Source: Paraburkholderia fungorum (lineage in GTDB: Bacteria; Pseudomonadota; Gammaproteobacteria; Burkholderiales; Burkholderiaceae). Taken from it: a stretch of 64,000 nucleotides of DNA. Positions 32,804 to 42,441 of the stretch are shown here, in pieces. The stretch is taken from assembly GCF_900099835.1 (NCBI RefSeq), contig NZ_FNKP01000003.1:1116001-1180000 (forward strand), written 5' to 3'. The position numbers and the translations under genes are program-made. The notes below the pieces were generated by a model. The model made no database searches. It worked only from the letters and a program-made list of their open reading frames with translations, and had not been told where the DNA came from. Each line of letters starts with the position of its first letter. The first letter of the stretch is position 1.

Positions 32804-35455
32804 TCAAGCCACCGTCAGCGTAAGCGAAGCCGAGCTCAATCCGTCTGCACTAGCAGTAACGACGATTTGGCCAGGATTTTGCGGCGCTCGAATATATGCC
32901 ATTGCTTTGCCATGGTACGAATAGCGCTTGCCGCGCTGGAAACTGTCGACGTTGTGGGGATTGCCGCTTCCGACGGCCGCCAACTGGCCACCTGAAGCAG
33001 CGAAGCTGACACGCACTACCGCATCAGGTACCAGACGCCCTTGTGCGTCAACTACACTGGCAAGCACATGCGCCACAGCGTCCGGGCTTGCTGCCAGAGT
33101 CAAAGTGTCCGATGACAGCTGAATTGCGGCCGACGCCCCCGTAGTGGTGAGTGTTTTGCTGCCAATCTGGGTGCCATTCTTAAAGGCTATGGCTTGCAAC
33201 GTACCTGCCTGATAAGGAACCCAGAACGAAGCGATGCACTTATCGGTTGCCTGTAATGTAAGCGACTGGAGCAATTGCCCGTTGAGATGCAGATCAACCC
33301 GATCGGCGCTGGTGTAGACGTGGACGCGCATTGAAGTCGCAGCGGGAACATCCCACGTCCAGCTTTCCAGCTCGTCAAACCAGCCGAATGAAAAAGCCTG
33401 TTGCTGCTGATTTCCAGAAACGGGTCTTGCAACTGCCATCTCGATCGGGCTGGCGTTCCATACTGCTCGTCGATAGAGATGCTGGGCAGTCGGTTGTCCG
33501 ATCAGGTCAAAATCACCGCAACCAGCGGCAAACCACGGGTACGGCGCCCACGCACCACCAGCCTGCTCTCCGAAAGCCGAAAATCCCGGGCCCAAGAAGG
33601 ACGTTTCTGTGTCACTACCTTTATCGATGAGTGCTGGCACGTTCAGGCCTGCTTCGCCCATATAGTCCCACGCAGTCCAGACAAAGTCGCCGACGACGAA
33701 ACTGTTGTTGGTCACCTGCTGCCAGTTGTCGTAGAACGTAGACGCGTAGCTCTCCGATTGATTCCAGGCTTTATTTGGAACGGCCTGGCGTGCGGCGACG
33801 TAGGACTGTTCATAGTGAACGTCGCAGAAGTCCGTGTACGGTGCGACCGACGGACCGTTGTAGATAGACAGGATACCTTGAGCACCGCCCTGCATGACTG
33901 GTCGACTGGTATCCAGACTTTTGAGCTTGGTGATCAGTTGCTGACCTCTCGGTTGAGCCGTAGTGGAATCGTATATCTCATTTGCGATGGACCAGAGGCA
34001 CACTGCTGGGCTATTCCGCGATGCCAGTACCCAGCTTTCAAGGTCGCTCTCCCAATACTGCGGAAAATACAAATGATAGTCGTCGGGGTTCTTGGCGACA
34101 TCCCACATATCGACGAATTCGTTCAGCAGGATCATTCCGACCTTTTCGGCAGCTTGAACAAATTCACGGCTGGGCGGGTTATGCGAGCACCGGACTGCAT
34201 TGAAACCTCCAGCTTTCAGCGTAGACATGCGCCAATATTCTTCGTCACCAAGACTGATCGAGCCAAGTGCCCCATTGGTATGGTGAACATTGCCACCCTT
34301 CAGTTTGAGCGGAGTTCCGTTCAGGATAAATCCATCAGTTGCACTTACCGTCACAGTCCTGATGCCGAAAGTCTCAAGTGTCTGGTCAGTGACCGTTCCA
34401 GCATTGTTCACCTGGACCACAGCCGTGTACAGATACGGTGTATCGGGTGACCAGATCTGTGGGCTCGGAACGGCGATCGTCAGCAGAGTGTCCTTGCTAG
34501 CCCCTGCTGCGATTGTCTGAGCGGCGCTGCTTGCGTTGGCCACCTGCTTGCCGGACGCGTCGAAGAAGAGGATCCGGACAGACGTGGAAACGGATGCAGT
34601 TGAAGCGTTCTGCACTGTGATCTGGGCGTTGACGGTAGCTGAGCCCGCCGACAATTGTTGTGTGGTCAGTCCGACGCCAAACCGAGGAATACGAACTGCA
34701 TTTGTTGTCGTGAGGTGCGTGTGCCGATATATGCCGGAACCTGCGTACCATCGGCTGTTTAGCCCGAGATTTTGTACGCGCACCGCGATGACGTTGTCTC
34801 CTGCAACGAGATAAGGCGTCAAGTCGTACGCGAACGCTGTGTAACCGTACGGATGGAAACCGAGATGCTGGCCATTGATCCACACATCGGAGTTTTGATA
34901 GACGCCGTCAAAGCGCAACTCGACTTGCTGCCCGGGAGTAGGCTTGAAGGTGAAATGCTTCCGATACCAACCTTCGCCACCGATGGTGCGCCCGGTTGCG
35001 CGATCTCCAGGACTGGCTGTCTTGTCGAATGGCCCGATGCGTGTGGGTGCAGAACTGGTGAGTGTCGGCTGCTCAAAAACAAATAGATGAGAAGGCTGGG
35101 ATGTGGCCTGGCCGTCGTCGCTACCGCCGGGAAGATCCTCGATACTCCAGTCATGCGGTAAATTCATCGACCGCCACCCTTGATCGGCGAACGATGCCAG
35201 GGACGCAGCGGCTGGATCGAGCGTGCCATTGAAGAATTGCCAGTTTGCGTCGAACGATACAGTCCGGGTGCTCGCGCTCTTAAGAGCGTCAGGTAGCGTC
35301 ACATCGCTAGGGGCCTGAAGTTCGGAGCCGCCGCTACCGCAGGCAGACGCCAGTGGCAGGGCTGCAATAGCAGCCGCCATCTTCATAATGCGTCGGCGGT
35401 CAGGCGAAGCGAGCGATTCACCGTAGGAGGGCAGGCGTGTCTCTTTATCTTCCAA
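32804..35455 (-). CDS. Glycoside hydrolase family 2 lipoprotein (beta-galactosidase-like)
   Basis: An 883-residue GH2 enzyme likely anchored in the outer membrane or periplasm. The N-terminus has an Arg-rich RRRIMKMAAAIAALPLASAC, combining a twin-arginine-like start with a lipobox (LASAC) and then a Ser/Gly linker. Domains: sugar-binding jelly roll (about 60-260, NLPHDWSIEDLP), Ig-like sandwich, TIM barrel from about 380 (LKGGNVHHTNGALG, GFNAVRCSHNPPSREFV), and C-terminal Ig-like domains. The acid/base Glu is in CLWSIANEIYDS; the nucleophile Glu is probably in NQSESYAS. TTG at 35455 has GGAG seven bases upstream and is preferred to GTG at 35491. It could release galactose or arabinose from plant polymers for the nearby pathway. 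Confidence 0.88.
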   Translation of the reverse strand: MEDKETRLPSYGESLASPDRRRIMKMAAAIAALPLASACGSGGSELQAPSDVTLPDALKSASTRTVSFDANWQFFNGTLDPAAASLASFADQGWRSMNLPHDWSIEDLPGGSDDGQATSQPSHLFVFEQPTLTSSAPTRIGPFDKTASPGDRATGRTIGGEGWYRKHFTFKPTPGQQVELRFDGVYQNSDVWINGQHLGFHPYGYTAFAYDLTPYLVAGDNVIAVRVQNLGLNSRWYAGSGIYRHTHLTTTNAVRIPRFGVGLTTQQLSAGSATVNAQITVQNASTASVSTSVRILFFDASGKQVANASSAAQTIAAGASKDTLLTIAVPSPQIWSPDTPYLYTAVVQVNNAGTVTDQTLETFGIRTVTVSATDGFILNGTPLKLKGGNVHHTNGALGSISLGDEEYWRMSTLKAGGFNAVRCSHNPPSREFVQAAEKVGMILLNEFVDMWDVAKNPDDYHLYFPQYWESDLESWVLASRNSPAVCLWSIANEIYDSTTAQPRGQQLITKLKSLDTSRPVMQGGAQGILSIYNGPSVAPYTDFCDVHYEQSYVAARQAVPNKAWNQSESYASTFYDNWQQVTNNSFVVGDFVWTAWDYMGEAGLNVPALIDKGSDTETSFLGPGFSAFGEQAGGAWAPYPWFAAGCGDFDLIGQPTAQHLYRRAVWNASPIEMAVARPVSGNQQQQAFSFGWFDELESWTWDVPAATSMRVHVYTSADRVDLHLNGQLLQSLTLQATDKCIASFWVPYQAGTLQAIAFKNGTQIGSKTLTTTGASAAIQLSSDTLTLAASPDAVAHVLASVVDAQGRLVPDAVVRVSFAASGGQLAAVGSGNPHNVDSFQRGKRYSYHGKAMAYIRAPQNPGQIVVTASADGLSSASLTLTVA

Positions 35456-35663
35456 GATAAGTCTCCATTGTTTTTTATCGAATCCGATCACTGCATACGG
35501 CTATAATTCATATCGGAGAAATAACTATAACCGTGCGTTACGAAAAGCCGGTTGCAAGTCGTTGCGTCAGTTTGCATATAGGCGCGCGATCAATGTTGCG
35601 TCGCAGCATATAAAAATTATATTTTTAATTAAGCACTAGAATCATTTATTCGAGGAGGGTGCG

Positions 35664-36713
35664 ATGGGTATTGGCCAAAAATCCGTTACATCTGCTTTGG
35701 TGCGTCGCGGCATGCAAAGTGCCTTGCGTTTGGGAATGGATATTAGGGAATTCCAGAAACTCACCGAAATTTCGGAAGCTGAAGCAAATCAAATTGGCGG
35801 ACGGGTAGCCGGGGTCAAATATATTTCAATGCTGAATTTGATCGAAAGACTCCCTGAGCCGGTCAACCTCGCGATCCCCGGTGAAAACGATTATTTACTC
35901 GAACCTTTCTCTAGTACCATCGCTGTGGTCTCCAATGCTCCTAATCTGATTATTGCATTTGAAAAATGCATCGAATTGCGCGCGGTAATTGGAGAAATTG
36001 ATGGGATGTCTTTCAGGCAATCTGGTGCGCAATTTCAATTCGACTTCCTGCTCGACGGCTCTGAGCGAACGCCCTTGATGGCACTCAACAGTTTCGGAGG
36101 TGTCATCAAGCTCGCAGAGAGGTACGGCGGCACGAAACTCCAGACGCCCATCATTGAACTGGTCGGGCCGGAAAGCCCTACATGGAAGAATTTAGTTTCG
36201 GAATTAGATTGCCGGGTGATTTTCGGTAAAAATAGTAATCGTCTTACCTTTTCCGCTCCGCATGCCACTTTGCGATTTCCACAACATAACGAATTGCTTT
36301 TTAAAATATTTTCCAGTAAAGCCGATTTTGAACTCCGGCGCTTACGAGAAAACCATTCGTTTCAATTTAAAGTGGAAACTTTTTTGATTTCGTTGTTCTC
36401 AAATGGAAATATATTACCATTTGAGAACAACATTCTGCTCCTCACGTGCCAGGAGTTTGGACTGTCACGCTCGGCTCTACATAGAAGGCTGCAGCAGGAA
36501 GATACGAATTTTCAAAATGTTATTGCACGGGTACGGATTAATGAAGCCAAGCGGCTTTTGATTGAAAACCGAATGCAGTTATCGGAAATCGGCGATGTTC
36601 TCGGATTTTCATCGCCATCCGTCTTCTCTCGATTCTTTTCAGATCAGGCTGGAATTTCACCATCGCGCTTTAAATTCAATCATGTCGATGGCCGTCCAGT
36701 TTCGGGAAATTGA
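35664..36713 (+). CDS. AraC-family transcriptional regulator
   Basis: A 349-residue regulator with an N-terminal Arabinose_bd/OruR-like domain (about 1-190) and a C-terminal AraC HTH pair at about 255-340 (CQEFGLSRSALHRRLQQE, then ARVRINEAKRLLIENRMQLS and IGDVLGFSSPSVFSRFF). GAGGAGG lies seven bases before the ATG. Base composition is clearly AT-richer than neighbours, suggesting transfer. Divergent from the GH2 lipoprotein gene, which it probably controls. A perfect 15-base inverted repeat lies inside the coding sequence (36392-36431). Confidence 0.92.
   Translation: MGIGQKSVTSALVRRGMQSALRLGMDIREFQKLTEISEAEANQIGGRVAGVKYISMLNLIERLPEPVNLAIPGENDYLLEPFSSTIAVVSNAPNLIIAFEKCIELRAVIGEIDGMSFRQSGAQFQFDFLLDGSERTPLMALNSFGGVIKLAERYGGTKLQTPIIELVGPESPTWKNLVSELDCRVIFGKNSNRLTFSAPHATLRFPQHNELLFKIFSSKADFELRRLRENHSFQFKVETFLISLFSNGNILPFENNILLLTCQEFGLSRSALHRRLQQEDTNFQNVIARVRINEAKRLLIENRMQLSEIGDVLGFSSPSVFSRFFSDQAGISPSRFKFNHVDGRPVSGN
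36392..36431. repeat. Perfect 15-base inverted repeat inside the AraC-type gene
   Basis: GTTGTTCTCAAATGG (36392-36406) and its exact reverse complement (36417-36431) flank a ten-base AT loop. It encodes the residues between the sensor and the HTH domains. As RNA it would form a strong hairpin in the middle of the message. Confidence 0.85.
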
Positions 36714-36825
36714 GCCTTGGTTATCGTCGCTCATTGACCCTAGGGTAGTACATAAAAATGCCATGCCGAGATGTGCTCTCGAAACATGAGAGAGTGATGA
36801 ATGTGGGCCCAAATTGCCTGTCGCA

Positions 36826-37089
36826 TCATATCGGCACATCAGCGCGAAAATTCGAACTCGATTGATCGAGCACTCTTTCTTCCGATTGCGACAACATCCG
36901 GCTAAGGCGAAGGATGTCAGGCAAACCGAAGTCGGTTACGGTCGGCCCGCGTTCGCCTTTCACAGCCGCGACGTCTGACGCAATTTGCAACGCGCATGAA
37001 CGTTCTCTAAGCAAAGCGCCTAATGCATCTGCAAGCAACTTACGGTCACGGTCGTCCAGATTGTCGTGAATCTCGTTGGGGCTCGGCAA
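36826..37089 (-). CDS. Small hypothetical protein (87 residues, TTG start)
   Basis: A TTG codon preceded by GGAG at eight bases opens a frame for an 87-residue charged, helical protein (NEIHDNLDDRDRKLLADALG, later GLPDILRLSRMLSQSEERV). The composition looks like real protein, with a predicted helix and a basic/acidic pattern. No family recognised. It follows the sugar permease gene (37172-38383) on the same strand after 82 bases and may be co-transcribed. The 144-codon frame to 37260 overlaps the permease gene and is less likely. Confidence 0.4.
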   Translation of the reverse strand: MPSPNEIHDNLDDRDRKLLADALGALLRERSCALQIASDVAAVKGERGPTVTDFGLPDILRLSRMLSQSEERVLDQSSSNFRADVPI

Positions 37090-37171
37090 AATTTCGTCTC
37101 CGTTTGTTGCACATGTATTCGAAAGTGATGATCTGCTACGGAAGCCGGGTTTTCGCAGCAGACCAATGCCA

Positions 37172-38383
37172 TTACGAAATCTTGTTCTTGTTGTAGACGT
37201 CGATGAAAACGGCGGCAAGAAGAACCAGTCCTTTGATGACCTGTTGATAGTCGATACCAATCCCCATGATCGACATACCGTTGTTCATGACGCCCATAAT
37301 GAATGCGCCGATCACCGCGCCCATGACCTTGCCCACTCCGCCAGAGGCCGAAGCACCGCCGATGAAACACGCCGCAATCACGTCGAGCTCGAAACCTGTT
37401 CCGGCTTTTGGCGTCGCACTGTTCAGGCGGGCAGCGAATATGAGGCCCGCAAGTGCAGCCAGAATTCCCATATTGATGAATGTGTAGAACGAAACGCGCT
37501 CGGTGTTGATGCCCGACAGCTTCGCCGCTTTCACATTGCCACCCACCGCGTAGATACGCCGCCCGATCGTGGTCCGATTCATGACGAAGGTGTAGGCGCC
37601 AATGAGGACACCCATAATAATGAGGACCGTAGGCATGCCTCGATACGATGCGAGCAAATAAGAGAAGTAAACAATGAAGGCCGTAAGGACGACATTCTTC
37701 GCGATAAACATACCGGCCGAACTGGTTCCGACTCCATGCGCCGTAGCTTTGGCCCGATGACGGAACTCGATGTAGAAGAATGTCAGTCCGACAAGGAGAC
37801 CCAGGGCAAGCGACGTAATTCGGAGGTTTTGGCCGTGGAAGAAATCAGGAATGAAGCCCGAACTGACGACGGCGAAAACATCCGGAAAAGGTCCTATTGA
37901 TTGTCCTTGCAGGAGGGTAATGGTGAGTCCGCGAAAAACGAGCATGCCCGCGAGCGTCACGATGAAGGACGGCATCCGCCAGAATGCAACGAAGTAGCCT
38001 TGCGCAGCACCGATCAATGCGCCGGCAGCCACACAAATCACTGTTCCGAGGATCGGGTCGACGTTCAACTGGACCATCAAGACCGCCGCCAGCGCACCGA
38101 TAAAACCTGAAGTCGAACCGACGGACAGATCGATGTGCCCCGCTACGATCACCATCAACATGCCGAGCGCCATGATGACGATATAGCTGTTTTGCAAGAT
38201 CAGGTTCGTCAGATTCAGTGGTTGCATCAGGGTGGCGTTGGTCGACACCTGAAAGAAACCCATGATGATGACCAGCGAAACAAGCAAGCCATATTCGCGC
38301 AGGCCACGCTTGAGAGCGTGCACGGATTCCAGCTTACCGCCCTGAGGCTCAGGCGATGCTGGCGTTGTGAGAGGATTGCTCAT
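37172..38383 (-). CDS. Multiple-monosaccharide ABC transporter permease, second copy
   Basis: A 403-residue GguB/XylH-like permease and close paralogue of the protein at 6238-7446: the segments [38 protein letters not shown] and [20 protein letters not shown] are almost the same in both. Start MSNPLT has GGAG ten bases upstream and follows the ATPase stop by one base. It serves the binding protein and ATPase encoded upstream, and its neighbourhood points to L-arabinose or a related pentose as substrate. Confidence 0.95.
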   Translation of the reverse strand: MSNPLTTPASPEPQGGKLESVHALKRGLREYGLLVSLVIIMGFFQVSTNATLMQPLNLTNLILQNSYIVIMALGMLMVIVAGHIDLSVGSTSGFIGALAAVLMVQLNVDPILGTVICVAAGALIGAAQGYFVAFWRMPSFIVTLAGMLVFRGLTITLLQGQSIGPFPDVFAVVSSGFIPDFFHGQNLRITSLALGLLVGLTFFYIEFRHRAKATAHGVGTSSAGMFIAKNVVLTAFIVYFSYLLASYRGMPTVLIIMGVLIGAYTFVMNRTTIGRRIYAVGGNVKAAKLSGINTERVSFYTFINMGILAALAGLIFAARLNSATPKAGTGFELDVIAACFIGGASASGGVGKVMGAVIGAFIMGVMNNGMSIMGIGIDYQQVIKGLVLLAAVFIDVYNKNKIS

Positions 38384-38384
38384 T

Positions 38385-39914
38385 TTAATTAACTCCGTTT
38401 CTCATAATGGCACGCATGATTTTTTCCTGGCTGGCGTCTTCGCCTCGCAACTCGCCTACGATTCGTCCTTCGTTCATCACGTATATGCGGTCGCACATGC
38501 CCAGAAGTTCTGGCATTTCGGACGAGATCATGACGACGCATTTACCGTCCGCTGCCGCCTCGTTGATGATTGTGTAGATTTCGTACTTCGCGCCTACATC
38601 GATGCCACGCGTTGGCTCATCGAGAATGAGAACTTCCGGCGCAGAATGTAGCCATTTACTCAGCACTACCTTCTGTTGATTCCCACCCGATAGATTCCCC
38701 ACTTTCTGGTCGAGGTCATGACATCGAATGCGAAGCTTCTGCCTGAAGTTTGAAGCAATCGAGTTTTCCTTATGCTCGTCAACGATGGCCAGACGAGAGA
38801 TCGATTTCAGGTTAGCTAGAGAAATGTTTCTCTTGATGGTGTCGTCCAGCAGTAATCCAGCACCCTTTCGGTCTTCGGTAACGTAAGCCAGGCCGTGACT
38901 GATCGCTTTCGGGACGGTCGAGACGTCGACTTTCTTTCCATGCAGCGTCACGGTGCCAGTTATTTTCTTGCCGTAAGACCGGCCGAACACGCTCATGGCA
39001 AGTTCGGTCCGCCCGGACCCCATCAGTCCGGCAATCCCTACAACTTCGCCGCGTTTGGCATGGATCGTTACACCCTTGATAACTTGCCGCTCAAGATGGT
39101 TAGGGTGGTGAACTTTCCAGTCGGACACCTCAAAGATTGTCTCGCCGACATTGGGTGTACGGGGTGGATATCGGTCATTCATTTCCCGTCCTACCATTGC
39201 CTTGATGATGCGCTCTTCGCTTATCGTCTTGGCGTTGCAGTCCAGTTCGTCAACCGTCGAGCCGTCGCGAATAACGGTAATCGCGTCGGCTACTCGAGAA
39301 ATTTCGTTGAGCTTGTGCGAGATGATGATGGCAGTTACGCCTCGCTCGCGCAGTTCAAGCAAAAGTGCGAGCAGGGTGTCGCTGTCTTTTTCGTTGAGGC
39401 TCGCGGTAGGCTCGTCAAGAATGAGAAGTTTCACTTCTTTCGACAACGCCTTGGCGATTTCGACGAGCTGCTGCTTTCCGATACCGAGTGTCACGACGGG
39501 AGCATCGGGAGAGTCGTTGAGACCGACTTTCTCCAGCAGCAGTTTGGTCTTTGCGTACGATCCCTGCCAATCGATTACGCCGCCTTTGGCCTGTTCGTTT
39601 CCGAGGAAAATATTTTCGGTAATCGAGAGCATTGGCACCAGTGTGAGTTCCTGGTGAATAATGATGATACCGGCTTGCTCGCTGTCGTGGATGCCGGAAA
39701 ACTTGCGTTCTATCCCACGATAGACCACCTCGCCTGCGTACGATCCGTGTGGATAGACGCCGCTCAAAATCTTCATGAGAGTCGACTTGCCCGCGCCATT
39801 CTCCCCGCAAATCGCGTGGATCTGCCCCTCTCGGACCGACAGATTCACGTTATTCAAAGCTTTAATGCCGCCAAAGCTCTTTTGAATACAGCGCATTTCT
39901 AGAATCGTATTCAT
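38385..39914 (-). CDS. Multiple-monosaccharide ABC transporter ATPase, second copy
   Basis: Double-ABC ATPase of 509 residues: Walker [44 protein letters not shown] in the first half; [15 protein letters not shown] and [16 protein letters not shown] in the second. Very similar to the ATPase at 7439-8977. I start it at 39914 (MNTILEMRC), which matches the start of the paralogue; the frame runs on to 40043 but without family sequence. The binding-protein gene ends 125 bases upstream. Confidence 0.94.
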   Translation of the reverse strand: MNTILEMRCIQKSFGGIKALNNVNLSVREGQIHAICGENGAGKSTLMKILSGVYPHGSYAGEVVYRGIERKFSGIHDSEQAGIIIIHQELTLVPMLSITENIFLGNEQAKGGVIDWQGSYAKTKLLLEKVGLNDSPDAPVVTLGIGKQQLVEIAKALSKEVKLLILDEPTASLNEKDSDTLLALLLELRERGVTAIIISHKLNEISRVADAITVIRDGSTVDELDCNAKTISEERIIKAMVGREMNDRYPPRTPNVGETIFEVSDWKVHHPNHLERQVIKGVTIHAKRGEVVGIAGLMGSGRTELAMSVFGRSYGKKITGTVTLHGKKVDVSTVPKAISHGLAYVTEDRKGAGLLLDDTIKRNISLANLKSISRLAIVDEHKENSIASNFRQKLRIRCHDLDQKVGNLSGGNQQKVVLSKWLHSAPEVLILDEPTRGIDVGAKYEIYTIINEAAADGKCVVMISSEMPELLGMCDRIYVMNEGRIVGELRGEDASQEKIMRAIMRNGVN

Positions 39915-40039
39915 CACTTCGCAACCTGTAGCATCGGATGCAGCCTGCAGGAGCATCTCGAAAGATGCCGCCAGCAGGCCAATCGATGGAAGTCCACTCG
40001 AGTCGAGCAACGGGAGCCTATGCCGCGACCCATCCACAC

Positions 40040-41107
40040 TCACTTAAGCTGTGATTCCTTGTAGTAGCCGCTGTTCGTGACCAGAACAGATTTCCAGTTG
40101 CCACCGTTGACCACGACCGGTTTCAGGAGATAAGTAGGAACCACCTTGACTCCATTGTTGTAGGTCTTGGAGTCGTTCACCGGTACAGGTTTATTGCTGG
40201 AAGCTGCATCTGCCATCTCGACGGTGGCCTTGGCCAGTTCGCGCGTGTCTTTGAATATGGTCGTATTTTGATCGCCACGAATAATGGCCTTCACGCTTGG
40301 GATTTCAGCATCCTGGCCCGTAATGATAGGCATGGGTTGTTGCGCAGAGCCGTACCCAACTCCTTTGAGTGACGAAATGATGCCGATACTGATTCCGTCA
40401 TAGGGCGAAAGAACGGCGTCTACATGAGAGTTCCCGTAGTAGGCGCTCAACAGATTGTCCATGCGAGCCTGCGCGGTAGCCCCGTCCCAGCGGAAAGTCG
40501 CAACCTTGTCGAACGCAACCTGCCCGCTACGAACAACAACCTTGCCCTTGTCCATGTACGGCTTGATGACGGAGAGCATTCCGTCGTAGACGACGTGAGC
40601 GTTGTTATCGTCGGCGGAACCGCCGAAGATTTCAATGTTGGCCGGCGTTTTTCGGTTGTTCAGGTCGAGTGCCTTAACCACTGACTGGGCCATCAGAACG
40701 CCAACGCCGAAGTTGTCGAACGTCGCGTAGTAGTCAACGTCCTTGGTGCCTCTAATCAGGCGGTCATAAGCGATGACCTTGATTCCGCGAGCCTGAGCCT
40801 TGCTGAGTGCGTTGGAAAGTGTTGTTCCATCGATCGGGGCGATAACCAGGATCTTCGCTCCTTTGGTGATCAGATTCTCGATCTGTGCAATCTGATTCGG
40901 GACGTCATCGTCCGCATACTGAAGGTCGGGTTGATAGCCTTTTGCTTTGAATGCATCGACCATGCTTTGACCATCTGAAATCCAGCGCGACGACGACTTG
41001 GTCGGCATAGAAATACCTACCAGGCCTTTTTCCTGCGCGCCGGCGAGAGAAGCTGTGGTGAAAAGCGTCACTGCCAGCGCAGCGGTCATTAGTTTCAACG
41101 AATTCAT
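40040..41107 (-). CDS. ChvE-like periplasmic sugar-binding protein, second copy
   Basis: A 355-residue periplasmic protein with a signal peptide ([20 protein letters not shown], cleavage near AGA-QE) and ChvE marks: [50 protein letters not shown] and ITGQDAEI. It is a clear paralogue of 9068-10138. Where the first copy has WAPNDALAIG this one has [10 protein letters not shown], a change in the hinge/ligand region that could alter sugar choice. Located with the L-arabinose oxidation genes, it likely binds L-arabinose or galactose. Confidence 0.94.
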   Translation of the reverse strand: MNSLKLMTAALAVTLFTTASLAGAQEKGLVGISMPTKSSSRWISDGQSMVDAFKAKGYQPDLQYADDDVPNQIAQIENLITKGAKILVIAPIDGTTLSNALSKAQARGIKVIAYDRLIRGTKDVDYYATFDNFGVGVLMAQSVVKALDLNNRKTPANIEIFGGSADDNNAHVVYDGMLSVIKPYMDKGKVVVRSGQVAFDKVATFRWDGATAQARMDNLLSAYYGNSHVDAVLSPYDGISIGIISSLKGVGYGSAQQPMPIITGQDAEIPSVKAIIRGDQNTTIFKDTRELAKATVEMADAASSNKPVPVNDSKTYNNGVKVVPTYLLKPVVVNGGNWKSVLVTNSGYYKESQLK

Positions 41108-42242
41108 GTGTGTCTCCTGATATGTCGCGTTTTAGATCAGTGCCGCATCTGGATAACTCGAGCACTGGTTGTGACTTCAATCGCAGATACGTTTTGCGAA
41201 GCGAGCTAATGACTAGCAGGATGTGTATCTTCACCATGCGATGTCGATGCCCAGAATCGTCAAGCGGTACGTTTTTAAAGCGTTTCTTCAGCTGATTCTT
41301 TTATTGACGGATGCATGTGCCTCGACATTTTCACGTGCGCGTCGGACCACCAGTTCAATGGTGTAGTCACCACTTAATTTAAGAAAATAGCGATGACGTC
41401 CATAGATGGGGGAGAAGGCTGGCGGTTCTTTGTCTCCTTAATAGTTATTAGGTTTTGCAAGATGGGATAACCCGCAGCATGTGCGTACGCCGTACAACTT
41501 CGAAACTGGCTAATTCAAATGCAGGTCGTGGTGCTCCAGTCCAGGTTGGTAGAAGTCGCTACGCATGCAATGGCCGGATTCTACGGAAGCGGCCGATTAC
41601 TTTCCAATCTTTTTTTTGCCAAAGTTGATACCAAATCAGTCATGTGCACTTTGATCGCATACCTAATAAGCTGCATAGAGAGATAGAAGGTTGTTTGCCG
41701 ATCAAATTTTTCACATGCAAAAAATAAAATGTGCATTACGTCGCGCGTTAATTGAAGGTGCGCAACCAATGGCAAAGTCATGCGTATTTTCACTTATATC
41801 GAACATGATATCTGTATTGCCGGATAACTGATTGGACCGATATCGAAGGTTTCGGTAATCTTATTTGGAGAGAAAAATGGAGTCCTTCTCCTCAGGCGAA
41901 GTACTCTTCATTCCACGAGGCAACTATCAACAAACGACGACGACACCTTGCCGGCTAGGCATCGCGGTAGTGCGAGTTGCTCGCCGAAAGTGCTCTCAGA
42001 ACGTGCTGCAGCATTGGTGCGGCTGGATGAAGTCCTTTGGTCTTTCCGTCGCACCTGCGTGATGGACGATCAAAACCTTCGAAGGCTCGCCTCTACGACC
42101 GAAACACCAACCGTCGGAGCCACTAACTTATCGAACACCCGTCCAAGCGCGTTCGATAAGTCTGTGCATTTGGAGGTGACGGTTCACGATGAGAGGCCTG
42201 TGCGTCGATACATCTGATTAATGTGCCGAGGAGATTGATCAA
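41108..42242. other. AT-richer intergenic stretch with decayed-looking frames
   Basis: No confident gene. A minus-strand frame at 41581-41793 (70 codons, HLQLTRDVMHILFFACEKFD) and a plus-strand frame at 41865-42062 (begins MERKMESFSSGEVLFIPRGN, reminiscent of a cupin strand) are the best candidates; both end early. An inverted repeat CTTATCGAAC/GTTCGATAAG lies at 42127-42136 and 42151-42160. It probably contains the promoter of the arabonate dehydratase operon and remnants of older genes. Confidence 0.4.
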
Positions 42243-42389
42243 ATGCTGCTCGATAGCAAGCCGATGGTGCGGTTAGTACGTGAACCTCTACGCTCCAATT
42301 TGAACCGGAGCGTGCCGAGTTTCGAGGCCGACGGGTTGCTCGAAGAGAAGAGAGAAATCGGATCACTCGTGGTGGTTCCGGACACATGA
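42243..42389 (+). CDS. Small hypothetical frame (48 residues) with strong start signal
   Basis: GAGGAG stands nine bases before an ATG opening a 48-residue frame (MLLDSKPMVRLVREPLRSNL, ending EIGSLVVVPDT). Nothing recognised. It lies 52 bases before the L-arabonate dehydratase gene and is followed directly by a perfect hairpin. It could be a small protein, a leader peptide or a truncated gene. Confidence 0.3.
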   Translation: MLLDSKPMVRLVREPLRSNLNRSVPSFEADGLLEEKREIGSLVVVPDT

Positions 42390-42390
42390 A

Positions 42391-42416
42391 GTTCGCGCAA
42401 AACAACTTGCGCGAAC
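42391..42416. terminator. Perfect hairpin before the arabonate dehydratase gene
   Basis: GTTCGCGCAA (42391-42400) and TTGCGCGAAC (42407-42416) are exact complements around a six-base loop, between the 48-codon frame and the dehydratase start. There is no T run. It may stop upstream transcription, attenuate the dehydratase or be an operator. Confidence 0.45.
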
Positions 42417-42441
42417 CCTACTACTAATATCGAGAACAAAT

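Noticed and set aside
33401..34450. A 349-codon plus-strand frame
   Set aside because: Antisense to the GH2 gene, which has both catalytic Glu motifs and a proper N-terminus.
38895..39902. A 335-codon plus-strand frame
   Set aside because: Antisense to the second transporter ATPase; composition typical of a shadow frame.
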